From HRBIN30 sp964534275 (GTDB lineage: Bacteria; Desulfobacterota; Binatia; HRBIN30): DNA of 64,000 nucleotides. The stretch's first letter is position 1; each line of letters starts with the position of its first letter. A program made the translations under genes and the position numbers. The notes under the pieces were generated by a model. That model made no database searches. It saw nothing but the letters and a program-made list of their open reading frames with translations, and was not told the origin of the DNA. Where the stretch lies: the NCBI GenBank assembly GCA_964534275.1, contig CAZHQG010000005.1, positions 81,928-145,927 on the forward strand. Direction: 5' to 3'. Positions 1-8,835 of this stretch are shown piece after piece.

Positions 1-3000
1 GACCCGGCACCGGTGGACCTTGTCGCAGCCGATTTCGACGGGGATCGCCGGTTCGACTTGGCCGTTCTGAGTGCGTCGACGATCCACTTGCTCAAAGGCC
101 AGGGCAATGGTCGTTTCACGGACTTTCCTGTGGCGAGCATTTCGACAGGGGCAGGGACCCGGGGCAATTTTGCGATCGGAGCCGGGAATTTTAACCAAGA
201 CAGTTTTCTGGATCTCGCTGTCAGTAGCCGGGATGGCAACCGTGTGGCAGTTCTTTTGAGCAAGGGCGACGGAACGTTCGAGACACCGCGGTTGTTCTCG
301 GTAGGAGAACGTCCGGGTGGGCTTGCCGTTGGGGATTTCGGGGGCGACACCAACTTTGACGACGTGGCAGTCGTCAACGGAGTCGACGTCGATACGAAAG
401 TGACCTTGCTCATCAGCGACGGTGGTGGCGGATTTTCTTCGGGGAATACGGACTTCGTCGAAATTGACTCCGTTCATCTCGCGGCAGGAGACCTCGACGG
501 GGACGGAAAGCTCGACCTGGTTGTGAGTAACGCGAGCGGGGGACTAGGGATCAATTTCCTGTGTCGCCAGCCGAGCGAGCTGTGTTATGACCCAGGACCG
601 CCTTTCCCACCCGAGATCCTACCGGACGAAAATGGCTTTCAGAAACAGAATTTTGCGTTGGGTGGAAACTTGGCGACCGTAGCGGCAGTTGACGTGACCG
701 GGGACGGTAAGGCGGACATCATTGCGCTGTCGCAGGCGGGTGACGAGCTCCGGGTCTTTGTGAACACGACCGGCGCTTCCGGACCAGGCGCTTCGCCGAC
801 CCCCACGGCAACCGGCCCAACTGTGACCCCGTCGACGGAAAGCCCAACGCCTACCGGCACTCCCCCGCCAACGCCCACGTTTACCTCGACACCGTCTCCA
901 ACTTCGGTGCCCACCGCGCCGTTCACCGTCTGTAACACCAGCGATCCAGGCCAGCCCGATATAGGCGGCGAGATTGTCGACGTGGCGGTGGGCGACTTTG
1001 ACCGCAATGGGAGCCCGGACATTGTAGCCGCCGACCGAACAGGCAATCGCCTAGTATTGCTCAGGACCAGGGTCCGGACCGGTGCGCCCACAGCCTGCGA
1101 GGTTCTGGGATGGCAGGCAGGCCGAGCGTTGGTAGTTCCCGGCCCGAAGGCGGTGCGGGTGGCGGACTTGGATGCCGACGGTAAGCTCGACATCGCATCT
1201 GTCGGGGAAGGTGGAGTGTACCTCTTCTATGGCGAAGGGGACGGGAACTTTATCCCCAACGAGCGCAACCCCCTGGCTCCTTTGGGCGGCCTAGGCACCC
1301 TGGCTTTGGCCGATGTGAACCGCGACGGCGCACTGGACATCGTCCTTGGAAAACCGGGAGACCCGAGCAACGAAGTGGTTGTCCTTTCGCGACTGCGTGA
1401 AAGTGGGCGGGTGTACAACCAGCCGTGCGTGATTGGCGTTGGTCGCTCTTCTGACTTCGTTGTTGCGGCTGATCTGGATGGTGATGCGCGCGTAGATCTG
1501 GGAATCGCGAGCCAGGCTACGGGTGATTTTGTCGTCTTTCAACAGCAAGCCTTACCGGTGCCACCCGCAACTCCTACGTCGAGCGTGTGCCCGCCTGGTA
1601 CGGGGGGACTCCGCCCGCTCACTCCCTTCGCGCTGCCCGGGGCACCTTCGGCGGTAATTTCAGGCCTGTTCGAAGCCGATGACAGTGTTCCCGACATTGC
1701 AGCCGCGATTCGCGGACCTTCAAGAGGCGAGGTCGCCGTTGTTACCGGCCGTCGCCCTTCGTCGGGTGGAGCATTGTTTTACAGGTTGAGCCAACGATTG
1801 CTGGTACCCCCAGTTGGAATCGCGGCCCAAAGCCTGCCATCGGCCATCGCAGCTGGGGATTTTAACCGGGACTCCTTAGAGGACTTGGCGGTGGCAGACG
1901 AAAGCAGCGATACGCTGATCTTTTTCATGGCGCGCCGAGATGGAAGTTTTGCGGCTCCGACGTTGCCGGTTGGTGTTGGCGGACAAGCACCGGCAGCATT
2001 AGCGGTGCATGACATCGATGGGGATGGAGTTCCTGACGTGGTAGTGGCCCTCAGAGGAGGGGGTGGTTCGGGTGGAGGGGTCAGCGTTTTGGTGAGCAGC
2101 CGCCCTCCCGCAACTCCCACGCCTCGCCCGACAGCCACGCCGACAGAAACGGGCACGCCCACGCCGAGCGCTTCGCCCTCCCCAACGTTCACCTCGACGC
2201 CCACTACAACGGGTACACCAACGGTAACTCCCACCGCCACTCGCCGACCATCTCCTCCACCAACGCTAACTGCGACAAAAACCCCGAAGCCGGGCACCCT
2301 GAATCTCTCTTCGGGCGGCTGTGCAGTGATCCCTCAGGAACTCGGCCGCGCTGGGCCGGCTAGGTGGATCTTTGTTCTCCCTCCGCTGTTGGCGAGATTG
2401 TGGCCTTGTGGAAAAGGGAGAAAGGTACGGACGGTTGAGTGCAAAAAATCGCGCTGGTTGTTTCTGCTGGCACTCGGTGTGGGGCTAGTTGCTCCTGCTT
2501 ACGGGCAGCAGGAATTTCTCGTGTGCGACGTCCCGTTTGCCGGTACCGTTGGGGCGGCCACCTCTGCGGATCTGAATCGCGATGGAACAGCCGACACAAT
2601 CTTTTCCGACCCCGGGGCAAACCAGGTGGCGATCGGGTTGGTGGATCCCGCCCGCTTTGCACAGGGAGATTGCCTGGGAGCTGTGACGCGGCTGACGGTC
2701 ACTCTCGCTGCAACTCCCGCTGGTTTGGATGCCGGCGATCTTGATGGTAACCGCTTTCCTGACGTAGCAGTGGCAACCAACGCCGGCTTGGTGATCCTGC
2801 GCAACGATGGCGACGGCATGTTGTCTCCATCCGGTACCCCCGTTTCCGCCGGAACCGACCCATTGGTGGTGCGCATCGCCGACGTAGACGGTGACGGACG
2901 GCGTGACCTAGTGGTGGGGAGCGGCAACGACAATCGCGTGATCGTGCTGTACGCTGGAAACTCGGGGTTTACCCTCGGAAGCGTCATCGACAGTGGCGGT

Positions 3001-3939
3001 CCGGTCACCGGCTTGATCGTTGCCGATTTAAACAGTGACGCTGCCCCCGACATCGTCACGCTTTCACGAGCGACCGGCATTGTGGCTGCCTACTTGCAAA
3101 ATGGGCTAACTGGAGATGGATTCCCGCTTTTCGAGCGCGCGGATGCGCGCAGCGTGACGGTTGCACCAGCGGCGTTGGAAGCCGCAGACGTGAACGACGA
3201 TGGCGTGCTCGATACCGTCGTCATTGGCGGGGGTACCTCCGGAACCTTGGCGGTTTTGCTGGGAGAACGGTTGCCCGGAGACGGCTTTCGCTTCGGCTCC
3301 ACACGCCAGGCTGAACTTCGCGCTCCCCTCCCTCAGCCCAGCGGATTGGTGGTGGGCGACTGGAATCGTGACGGCGCGGTGGATGCCGCGGTCCTGAGTC
3401 GTGGCTTGGCCGCGATCGCGTTCTTGCTCAACGACGGCGCGGGGCAGCTCAAGGAGTCGCTGAACCCGTGCAACCAGACCGAACCAGTGACAGGGCGGTG
3501 CGCAGTTCGGGCTGGGTCGGAAATTCTGCTTGCTGCAGACGTGGATCGCGATGGTCGCACGGATATTCTCGCAGCCGGCGCTAGCGGCGTGTTGTCGGTT
3601 CTCTTGAGTAGTTTGCCAGCCCCTACACCGACGTGGACCGCCACTCCAACGCGTACCCGCACTGCCACGCCGACCAGCACCCCAACACCGACTTCCACAG
3701 CCACGGCAACACCGACCGCAACGGAGACTCCCACAGCAACGGCAACGCGAACCCGGGCCCCCACGAACACGCCTGGACCGACCGACACGCCCACGCCGCA
3801 ATGCTTTGCTGGTGGGGTGTGCGTCAGCGGTAAGGGGTGTGCGGTGAGTCCGGGGCAAACCGGTACCGGAGCATGGCTCGCCATGCTGGGGTTGTTGGTG
3901 TTGATTGGACGGAAGTATGCGAGGAAGCAAACATGGTAG
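1..3939 (+). CDS. FG-GAP/VCBS-repeat surface protein, 5'-truncated; apparent in-frame fusion of two proteins
   Basis: The frame is open to the first base, so the gene starts upstream. The protein is built of more than 15 FG-GAP/VCBS-type units carrying Asp-rich, calcium-loop-like motifs (DLDGDGKLD, DVNRDGALD, DVDRDGRTD), as in beta-propeller secreted proteins. Thr/Pro-rich linkers separate the blocks. It ends in GKGCAV, a hydrophobic stretch and Arg/Lys residues, which resembles a tripartite C-terminal sorting signal of the MYXO-CTERM type. Oddly, a very similar tail (GGCAV, hydrophobic stretch, GKGRK) lies internally at about 2316-2424. A signal-peptide-like segment (hydrophobic core then APAYG) follows at about 2449-2508, and then a second FG-GAP block. 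The ORF therefore looks like two tandem exported proteins joined without a stop. A role in adhesion or matrix binding is only inferred. The stop overlaps the next start by 7 bases. Confidence 0.85.
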   Translation, partial: DPAPVDLVAADFDGDRRFDLAVLSASTIHLLKGQGNGRFTDFPVASISTGAGTRGNFAIGAGNFNQDSFLDLAVSSRDGNRVAVLLSKGDGTFETPRLFSVGERPGGLAVGDFGGDTNFDDVAVVNGVDVDTKVTLLISDGGGGFSSGNTDFVEIDSVHLAAGDLDGDGKLDLVVSNASGGLGINFLCRQPSELCYDPGPPFPPEILPDENGFQKQNFALGGNLATVAAVDVTGDGKADIIALSQAGDELRVFVNTTGASGPGASPTPTATGPTVTPSTESPTPTGTPPPTPTFTSTPSPTSVPTAPFTVCNTSDPGQPDIGGEIVDVAVGDFDRNGSPDIVAADRTGNRLVLLRTRVRTGAPTACEVLGWQAGRALVVPGPKAVRVADLDADGKLDIASVGEGGVYLFYGEGDGNFIPNERNPLAPLGGLGTLALADVNRDGALDIVLGKPGDPSNEVVVLSRLRESGRVYNQPCVIGVGRSSDFVVAADLDGDARVDLGIASQATGDFVVFQQQALPVPPATPTSSVCPPGTGGLRPLTPFALPGAPSAVISGLFEADDSVPDIAAAIRGPSRGEVAVVTGRRPSSGGALFYRLSQRLLVPPVGIAAQSLPSAIAAGDFNRDSLEDLAVADESSDTLIFFMARRDGSFAAPTLPVGVGGQAPAALAVHDIDGDGVPDVVVALRGGGGSGGGVSVLVSSRPPATPTPRPTATPTETGTPTPSASPSPTFTSTPTTTGTPTVTPTATRRPSPPPTLTATKTPKPGTLNLSSGGCAVIPQELGRAGPARWIFVLPPLLARLWPCGKGRKVRTVECKKSRWLFLLALGVGLVAPAYGQQEFLVCDVPFAGTVGAATSADLNRDGTADTIFSDPGANQVAIGLVDPARFAQGDCLGAVTRLTVTLAATPAGLDAGDLDGNRFPDVAVATNAGLVILRNDGDGMLSPSGTPVSAGTDPLVVRIADVDGDGRRDLVVGSGNDNRVIVLYAGNSGFTLGSVIDSGGPVTGLIVADLNSDAAPDIVTLSRATGIVAAYLQNGLTGDGFPLFERADARSVTVAPAALEAADVNDDGVLDTVVIGGGTSGTLAVLLGERLPGDGFRFGSTRQAELRAPLPQPSGLVVGDWNRDGAVDAAVLSRGLAAIAFLLNDGAGQLKESLNPCNQTEPVTGRCAVRAGSEILLAADVDRDGRTDILAAGASGVLSVLLSSLPAPTPTWTATPTRTRTATPTSTPTPTSTATATPTATETPTATATRTRAPTNTPGPTDTPTPQCFAGGVCVSGKGCAVSPGQTGTGAWLAMLGLLVLIGRKYARKQTW
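778..921 (+). repeat. Thr/Pro-rich linker coding repeat 1
   Basis: Low-complexity DNA encoding alternating Thr, Pro and Ser (SPTPTATG, PTPTGTPPP and similar). It joins two FG-GAP blocks of the first gene. Such linkers are typical extended, often glycosylated, spacers in exported proteins. Confidence 0.8.
2104..2298 (+). repeat. Thr/Pro-rich linker coding repeat 2
   Basis: A degenerate run of ACN/CCN codons encoding TPTP-type sequence. It precedes the internal GGCAV-type tail of the first gene, exactly as the last linker precedes the true C-terminal tail. Confidence 0.8.
3622..3801 (+). repeat. Thr/Pro-rich linker coding repeat 3
   Basis: Tandem ACN-CCN codons encoding TPT/TAT/TRT units directly upstream of the C-terminal GCAV-type sorting-like tail. 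Possible O-glycosylation target, by inference only. Confidence 0.8.
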
Positions 3940-5336
3940 GGATTGCGAAGTACAGCGCCTATATTCCTCGTTTGCGTTTGAGTTTGGCCCAGATCGCGGA
4001 GGCTTGGGGCCGCGCAAGCGTACAGAAAGGTGAGGTGGCTGTAGGTAACTACGACGAGGATGCTTTTACCCTCGCATTGGAGGCTGCTTTCCAGTGTACC
4101 GATGCATTGGGCCAACCTCCCGACGGGTTGTTCTTTGCGAGCACCAGCGCTCCGTACCGCGAGAAGCAGTTGGCAGCATATGCTGCCACGGTGTGCGATT
4201 TGCCGCGAACAGTTTGCTGCATGGACTTTGGGGGCTCGGCACGTGCCGGTTTGCACGCGCTGCTTGCGGCGGAAAACGCGGTGCGCAGTGGCCGCATCTC
4301 CTCCTGTTTGGTGCTCGCTGCTGAGGCCCGCTTGGCGGAGCCAGAATCCGAGTGGGAGGGCCTCCTGGGCGACGCTGGCGCTGCGGTTGTGGTTGCGCGC
4401 GAACAGGTGGCGGCAGAAATCGTGGACAGCGCGAGTATAAACGAAGAATTCACCTATTTTTGGCGCACCGATACCAGTCCGTTCGTACGAGCCCAGCCTG
4501 GCAAATTCTCGCAGACGTATGGCTACGTTCGGGATGTAGCCGAGGCGATCCGCGCGGTACTGGAACGTCGCGGCTTGAGACCTGCAAACATTGCTAAGCT
4601 TGCGTTGCACGCTCCCGAAGCTCGTGCCGCGGCGGAGGTTGCTCGCCGCCTGGGTTTTGATCCTCGGATGCAATTGGTGGAACCGCCAGGGCAGTCGATC
4701 GGCAGTGCCGGGGCTGCAGACCCGCTGCTTGCGCTGGGTGCAGCGCTCGATGAGGCACGGCCTGAAGAATGGGTGGTCGTTGCTGGATTTGGCGAAGGCG
4801 CGGACGCCCTCTTACTGCGCACAACGGAGCTGGTCCGCACGGGCAGGGCCGGAAAATCCTGGAAAGAGTGGCTGGCAGCAAAAACCCCTTTGCACTCGTA
4901 CCAAAAGTACCTCAAATACCGCGGGCTTCTTCGGGACGACGATGGAGGCGAAGCAATTACAAACGTTCTCGAGTTCAAGGAACTGGAGCAAGATGTTCGC
5001 CTACACGGGAGCCGCTGCCAGGTGTGTGGGACGGTGCAGTACCCCTTGGCTCACGTTTGCATCAACTGCCGGACACCGGAGAAACTAGAAACTGTACCAT
5101 TAAGCCGTCGAGGCACGGTATTCACCTACACCGTGGACCACTTGATTGCCAACGTAGAGCATCCGCTACCGATGGCGGTGGTGGATCTCGATGGTGGCGG
5201 TCGCCTGTATCTCCAGGTGACCGATTTCGTGGATGGCGAGGTAGAAGTGGGTACTCCGGTAGTTTTGACCTACCGGCGTTTGCATGAGGGAGGGCATAAT
5301 CATAACTACTACTGGAAGGCTCGGCCGGTACGTTGA
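3933..5336 (+). CDS. HMG-CoA synthase-like thiolase-fold protein with C-terminal DUF35 Zn-ribbon/OB-fold domain
   Basis: 467 residues. The ATG at 3933 is preceded by GAGGAAG (3921-3927) and overlaps the previous stop. Residues 1 to about 340 resemble the HMG-CoA synthase/KAS III-like thiolase fold, with the GDAGAA motif typical of that group. The C-terminal part carries a four-Cys zinc ribbon (CQVCG...CINC, about 360-380) followed by an OB-fold, that is, a DUF35 acyl-CoA-binding module. DUF35 proteins usually act as partners of thiolases, and the thiolase is the next gene, so the two probably form a complex on an acyl-CoA substrate. At the position expected for the catalytic Cys the sequence reads GGSARAG, with Ala103. 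The condensing activity may therefore be lost or changed, although Cys95/Cys96 lie nearby. The substrate is unknown. Confidence 0.8.
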   Translation: MVGIAKYSAYIPRLRLSLAQIAEAWGRASVQKGEVAVGNYDEDAFTLALEAAFQCTDALGQPPDGLFFASTSAPYREKQLAAYAATVCDLPRTVCCMDFGGSARAGLHALLAAENAVRSGRISSCLVLAAEARLAEPESEWEGLLGDAGAAVVVAREQVAAEIVDSASINEEFTYFWRTDTSPFVRAQPGKFSQTYGYVRDVAEAIRAVLERRGLRPANIAKLALHAPEARAAAEVARRLGFDPRMQLVEPPGQSIGSAGAADPLLALGAALDEARPEEWVVVAGFGEGADALLLRTTELVRTGRAGKSWKEWLAAKTPLHSYQKYLKYRGLLRDDDGGEAITNVLEFKELEQDVRLHGSRCQVCGTVQYPLAHVCINCRTPEKLETVPLSRRGTVFTYTVDHLIANVEHPLPMAVVDLDGGGRLYLQVTDFVDGEVEVGTPVVLTYRRLHEGGHNHNYYWKARPVR

Positions 5337-5362
5337 AATCGTTTCGTAGGAGAACGACACCA

Positions 5363-6511
5363 ATGCGGGACGCGGTAGCGGTCATTGGAGTTGGTTGCAC
5401 CCAGTTCGGAGACCTCTTCGAGAAGAGCTACGAAGACCTCATTTGCGAGGCTGCATTCGAAGCGTACGCGGACGCGGGAATCGACCCTCGTGAGATCCAA
5501 GCAGCGTACTTAGGAACGTATTTACCCGGCCCCGGAGGCGGAAAGTCTGCAGCTTCGCTAGCCGATGCATTGCGATTGTACGACCGCCCAATCACTCGCG
5601 TGGAGAACTACTGTGCGACGGGTACCGATGCCTTCCGGAACGCATGTCTCGCGATTGCATCGGGCACTTACGACATTGTGTTGGTTTTAGGTGCGGAGAA
5701 ATTGAAAGACCGCCCAGGGCGAGGTTTGCCCCGCTTTGGCCACCCGTTGTTGGCAAAGGGAAACTCAGCTCCCGGCCTTTTTGCCCTGGCGGCGAACCGG
5801 TACATGCACACCTTCGGGGTGGGCCGCGACACGCTTGCCAAAGTTGCAGTGAAAAATCATTACAATGGAGCACGTAACCCGCGAGCGCACCTTCGAATGG
5901 AAATCACGGAAGAGAAGGTGTTGCAGGCGCCGATGATTGCCTGGCCGTTCGGGTTGTTCGACTGTTGCCCTACCACCGATGGTGCAGCCGCGGCGATTGT
6001 CTGCCGAGCGGACATCGCTCGGCGGTTCCGACACGACTACGTGCTCGTCAAAGGCGTTGGCCTTGCCGTGACCTCGGGTCGCCCGTATTTTGACCCGACG
6101 TTCGACTACCTCGGATTCCGCTCTACCCAGCAAGCTGCGCAACAGGCGTACGCCATGGCTGGAGTGGGCCCACAAGAGATCGACTTTGCCGAGGTTCACG
6201 ACTGCTTTACGTGGACCGAACTCACCAACATGGAGGACCTCGGCTTTTGCCGAAAAGGGGAGGCCCCGCAATGGGTACGCGAGGGCCGCACAGCTCTCAC
6301 CGGTGACCTGCCAATTAATCCTAGTGGCGGACTCAAATCGTTCGGACACCCGATTGGGGCCAGCGGCGTTCGGATGATTTTCGAATGTGTGACTCAGCTC
6401 CAAGGGAGATGTGGTGAAAGGCAAGTGAAAAATCCAGAGCTTGGGCTTGCACACAATGTGGGCGGTCCCGGCGCGGTCTCGTGCGTCGTGATTCTGGGCC
6501 TCCCAAATTAG
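5363..6511 (+). CDS. Thiolase / acetyl-CoA acetyltransferase family protein (SCP-x type)
   Basis: 382 residues. I chose the ATG at 5363, which has TAGGAG at 5347-5352; a TTG at 5333 would also be in frame. Non-decarboxylating thiolase hallmarks are visible: nucleophilic Cys84 in YCATGTDAF, a VHDCFTWTE block, and the C-terminal GHPIGASG and HNVGGPGAV segments. The family resembles lipid-transfer-protein thiolases (SCP-x/Ltp2-like), which cleave or form beta-keto or aldol CoA esters of bulky substrates. It follows the DUF35 fusion by 26 bases and is followed at once by a hairpin, so the pair is probably the end of an operon. The actual substrate cannot be told from sequence. Confidence 0.88.
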   Translation: MRDAVAVIGVGCTQFGDLFEKSYEDLICEAAFEAYADAGIDPREIQAAYLGTYLPGPGGGKSAASLADALRLYDRPITRVENYCATGTDAFRNACLAIASGTYDIVLVLGAEKLKDRPGRGLPRFGHPLLAKGNSAPGLFALAANRYMHTFGVGRDTLAKVAVKNHYNGARNPRAHLRMEITEEKVLQAPMIAWPFGLFDCCPTTDGAAAAIVCRADIARRFRHDYVLVKGVGLAVTSGRPYFDPTFDYLGFRSTQQAAQQAYAMAGVGPQEIDFAEVHDCFTWTELTNMEDLGFCRKGEAPQWVREGRTALTGDLPINPSGGLKSFGHPIGASGVRMIFECVTQLQGRCGERQVKNPELGLAHNVGGPGAVSCVVILGLPN

Positions 6512-6532
6512 CGTTCTCTTTTAGAACGCTTT
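6511..6532 (+). terminator. Intrinsic terminator-like hairpin after the thiolase
   Basis: GCGTTCT (6511-6517), loop CTTTT, AGAACGC (6523-6529), then TTT. The perfect 7-bp stem starts on the last base of the thiolase stop codon. The U-tract is short. Confidence 0.6.
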
Positions 6533-6705
6533 GGGCGTAACGATTTGTTTCGCCGCAGAATTGAAACGTTGCACTTTTCCGCCAAGATTCGAACCGTAGT
6601 TCAGATTTTGGCTTGAGAGGGAACGCGAAGCCATCGCTGGCACTTAGCGTGCAACTCAAGCCAGTTTGGTCCGTACAGACAAACTCTTACGGGAGGGAGA
6701 GCGGA

Positions 6706-7203
6706 ATGGAAGGAACACCGCTTCGTCGGTCGCGAGAGTACGACGGAACCAGTTTCGATGGCGGACTCCCGCGTTTGGTGTCGCCAGAGATTCTTCTGCC
6801 GAGCCAGTTTTATCAGAGGATGCGGCAACAGCGGGTGCTCGAGGGGGAACGACGATTGATGCTGGCCATTTTGGAAGACGCCGTTGCGTGTTTCCAAAAG
6901 TACGCGGGAGCGACTCGCCCGCGCTCGCGCCGGCTGTTTCAAGAAGCCGAAGAATGGTTTCTGGAAACGGACAGCTCCTGGGTGTTCTCCTTCGAGTCTA
7001 TTTGCAGTGTGCTGAACATCGATGCGCAGTACTTTCGGCGCAACTTGATGCGTTGGAAGGAGGAACTTCTGGCGCAGCCTCCCGAACTGCGCGCGAAAAT
7101 TGGGCGGGTCCGTCTGCGTGCAGCGCGCCGCCACAAAATTCTACCGTTTGTTCCCAGGCGGAGAAAAAGAAATCGGCAAAAGGCAGCAGCGATCTCTCAG
7201 TAG
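6706..7203 (+). CDS. Conserved hypothetical protein, possible helix-turn-helix
   Basis: 165 residues. The ATG at 6706 is backed by GGGAGGGAG about 6 bases upstream. The middle (ERRLMLAILEDAV, then a segment rich in acidic and aromatic residues) and the stretch SFESICSVLNIDAQYFRR look like a helical bundle ending in a helix-turn-helix-like unit. The C-terminus is strongly basic (RRRKRNRQK), which would suit nucleic-acid binding. I recall similar short proteins in deltaproteobacterial genomes but no established function. It stands alone between a terminator and a convergent operon. Confidence 0.6.
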   Translation: MEGTPLRRSREYDGTSFDGGLPRLVSPEILLPSQFYQRMRQQRVLEGERRLMLAILEDAVACFQKYAGATRPRSRRLFQEAEEWFLETDSSWVFSFESICSVLNIDAQYFRRNLMRWKEELLAQPPELRAKIGRVRLRAARRHKILPFVPRRRKRNRQKAAAISQ

Positions 7204-7279
7204 CTTCCAGCCGAAACGCCGTCGCTGTACGGAGGAGGCAAGCCTGGTCGCGGTCGAAGTAGAACGCGCGCGGGCCTTC

Positions 7280-7630
7280 TTAGAAACTCGAGAAACTGAA
7301 GCGCGCAACCGATAGAAGCTTGGCGCTCCACGGAATGAACGACAGAGTCAAGTGCACTCCAGCGACGAGAACAAGCGCCGTCGGCACTAAGCGTACGTGG
7401 CGGTACCGATAGAGCAGGAGCAGAATTCCGCACGCTAGAGCCTTGAAGAGCAATAAAGTTTGCTCCACGCCCAACAGGTTGAAAGTAGAAACTAGGAGCG
7501 GGTTGGCTTCGCGAAAGCCCAGCCGCAAGCCTTGGTAGGTTGCGACTCCGTCGAAAAGCTGCAGGGCGAGATTGAGCAAGAAAAGCTCATGGAGGTTTCG
7601 TTCGTGACGGAGTGGGGACGCGGCGGTCAT
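7280..7630 (-). CDS. DUF5658-like small integral membrane protein
   Basis: 116 residues starting at the ATG at 7630, whose codon overlaps the TGA of the upstream CoA-transferase (ATGA coupling). Three hydrophobic segments are visible, with a polar DGVATYQGLRLGFREANPL motif after the first, the pattern I associate with DUF5658. Function is unknown. Co-translation with CoA-transferases suggests shared regulation but not necessarily shared function. Confidence 0.65.
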   Translation of the reverse strand: MTAASPLRHERNLHELFLLNLALQLFDGVATYQGLRLGFREANPLLVSTFNLLGVEQTLLLFKALACGILLLLYRYRHVRLVPTALVLVAGVHLTLSFIPWSAKLLSVARFSFSSF

Positions 7631-8835
7631 CGTAAGGCTCCCGAAGCAAGCAAGTTTTGGATGCGCTCGTCGTCGTAGCCGAGCACGTTCCGCAGCACAA
7701 ATTCCGTGTGCTCCCCGAGCAACGGTGCAGGCCGGGTAACGGAGCAGGGCGTGCCCGACATGCGCCACGGAATTCCAAGGTGCAACTTGCGCCCTACTTC
7801 AGGATGTTCGAGCTCCACGAAAAACCCTTCCTCGCGCAAGTGTTCGTCTTCGGCGAGGTTGCGACTGTCGTAGCAAGGAAAGGCCGGGACGCCGGCTGCC
7901 TGAAGAACCTGGGTTACCTCCATAGGGGTGCGCTGCAGGGTCCATTCCTCGATGGCTTGCTCGATTCGTTCTACCGCCTGCCGCCGACCGCTTAGGGTTG
8001 CAAGCTCCGGGTCCTCGGCCAAGTCGTTTCGGCCAATTGCACGAGCGAGACGTTGCCACTCAGCATCGTCACGCGCCACGACGGCGACCCAGCGTTGCTC
8101 CCCCGCGCACCGAAAGATTCCATGAGGAACCATCCATGGGTCCCGGTTGCCATTTCTCTCTGGCTGCGTACCGTGCCAGGCATATTCCATGATTGCCTCC
8201 GGGATCATGCAGATGGTTGTTTCCCACTGCGAGAGATCGATCCATTGACCCTCGCCGGTTTGCTCTCGGTGCCACAGAGCGGCAAGTGTGGCGACTGCGG
8301 CGTGGAGTCCAGCGGTTGGGTCTCCATACGAGATACCCACGTGCATCGGCGGCGAACCCCGATAGCCGGTCAGCGAGGAAAGCCCCGAGAGAGGAACTTG
8401 CGCCGGTCCGTACGACACGTACTCACGCTCGGGTCCCGTAGCCCCATAACCGGACATGGAAATCATGATGATATCTGGGCGCACGCTACGCAGTGCGTCA
8501 TAGCCCAATCCCAGGCGATCCATCACTCCGAAGGCGAAGTTCTCGCACACGACGTCGCTAACACGTACCAAATCCTTGGCTACCGCGATGCCTTCAGGAT
8601 GCTTGAGATCGAGTGCCAGGCTCAACTTGCCTTGGTTGTATTGGTTGAAGTAGCCGCTCCGATTCACGCCAGGCTCGCCATCCGGCCAGGGAGGCAGAAG
8701 GCGGGTGACGCACGGGCGAAGCGAACTCTCTACGCGAATGACTTCCGCTCCAAGATGGGCGAGTTGAAGCGTACAAAAAGGGCCAGCCCACACCCAGGTG
8801 AAATCCGCGACTCGGATGCCGGACAGAGGTTTCAT
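7627..8835 (-). CDS. CaiB/BaiF (family III) CoA-transferase
   Basis: 402 residues, the usual family length. The N-terminal Rossmann-like start (GIRVADFTWVWAGP, LGAEVIRVE), the DLKHPEG and VCENF motifs, and the C-terminal LGEHTE are diagnostic. Asp172 in YGDPTAG matches the catalytic Asp that forms the aspartyl-CoA thioester in formyl-CoA transferase. The enzyme moves CoA between carboxylic acids in the cytoplasm, with the substrate not predictable here. Its start overlaps the end of the next upstream CoA-transferase by 4 bases, so the two may act together or as a heteromer. Confidence 0.9.
   Translation of the reverse strand: MKPLSGIRVADFTWVWAGPFCTLQLAHLGAEVIRVESSLRPCVTRLLPPWPDGEPGVNRSGYFNQYNQGKLSLALDLKHPEGIAVAKDLVRVSDVVCENFAFGVMDRLGLGYDALRSVRPDIIMISMSGYGATGPEREYVSYGPAQVPLSGLSSLTGYRGSPPMHVGISYGDPTAGLHAAVATLAALWHREQTGEGQWIDLSQWETTICMIPEAIMEYAWHGTQPERNGNRDPWMVPHGIFRCAGEQRWVAVVARDDAEWQRLARAIGRNDLAEDPELATLSGRRQAVERIEQAIEEWTLQRTPMEVTQVLQAAGVPAFPCYDSRNLAEDEHLREEGFFVELEHPEVGRKLHLGIPWRMSGTPCSVTRPAPLLGEHTEFVLRNVLGYDDERIQNLLASGALR

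Noticed and set aside
3333..4673. Long leftward ORF of 446 residues
   Set aside because: Antisense to the FG-GAP and HMG-CoA-synthase-like genes; composed of mirrored low-complexity Val/Gly runs from the Thr/Pro linker and with no recognisable domain.
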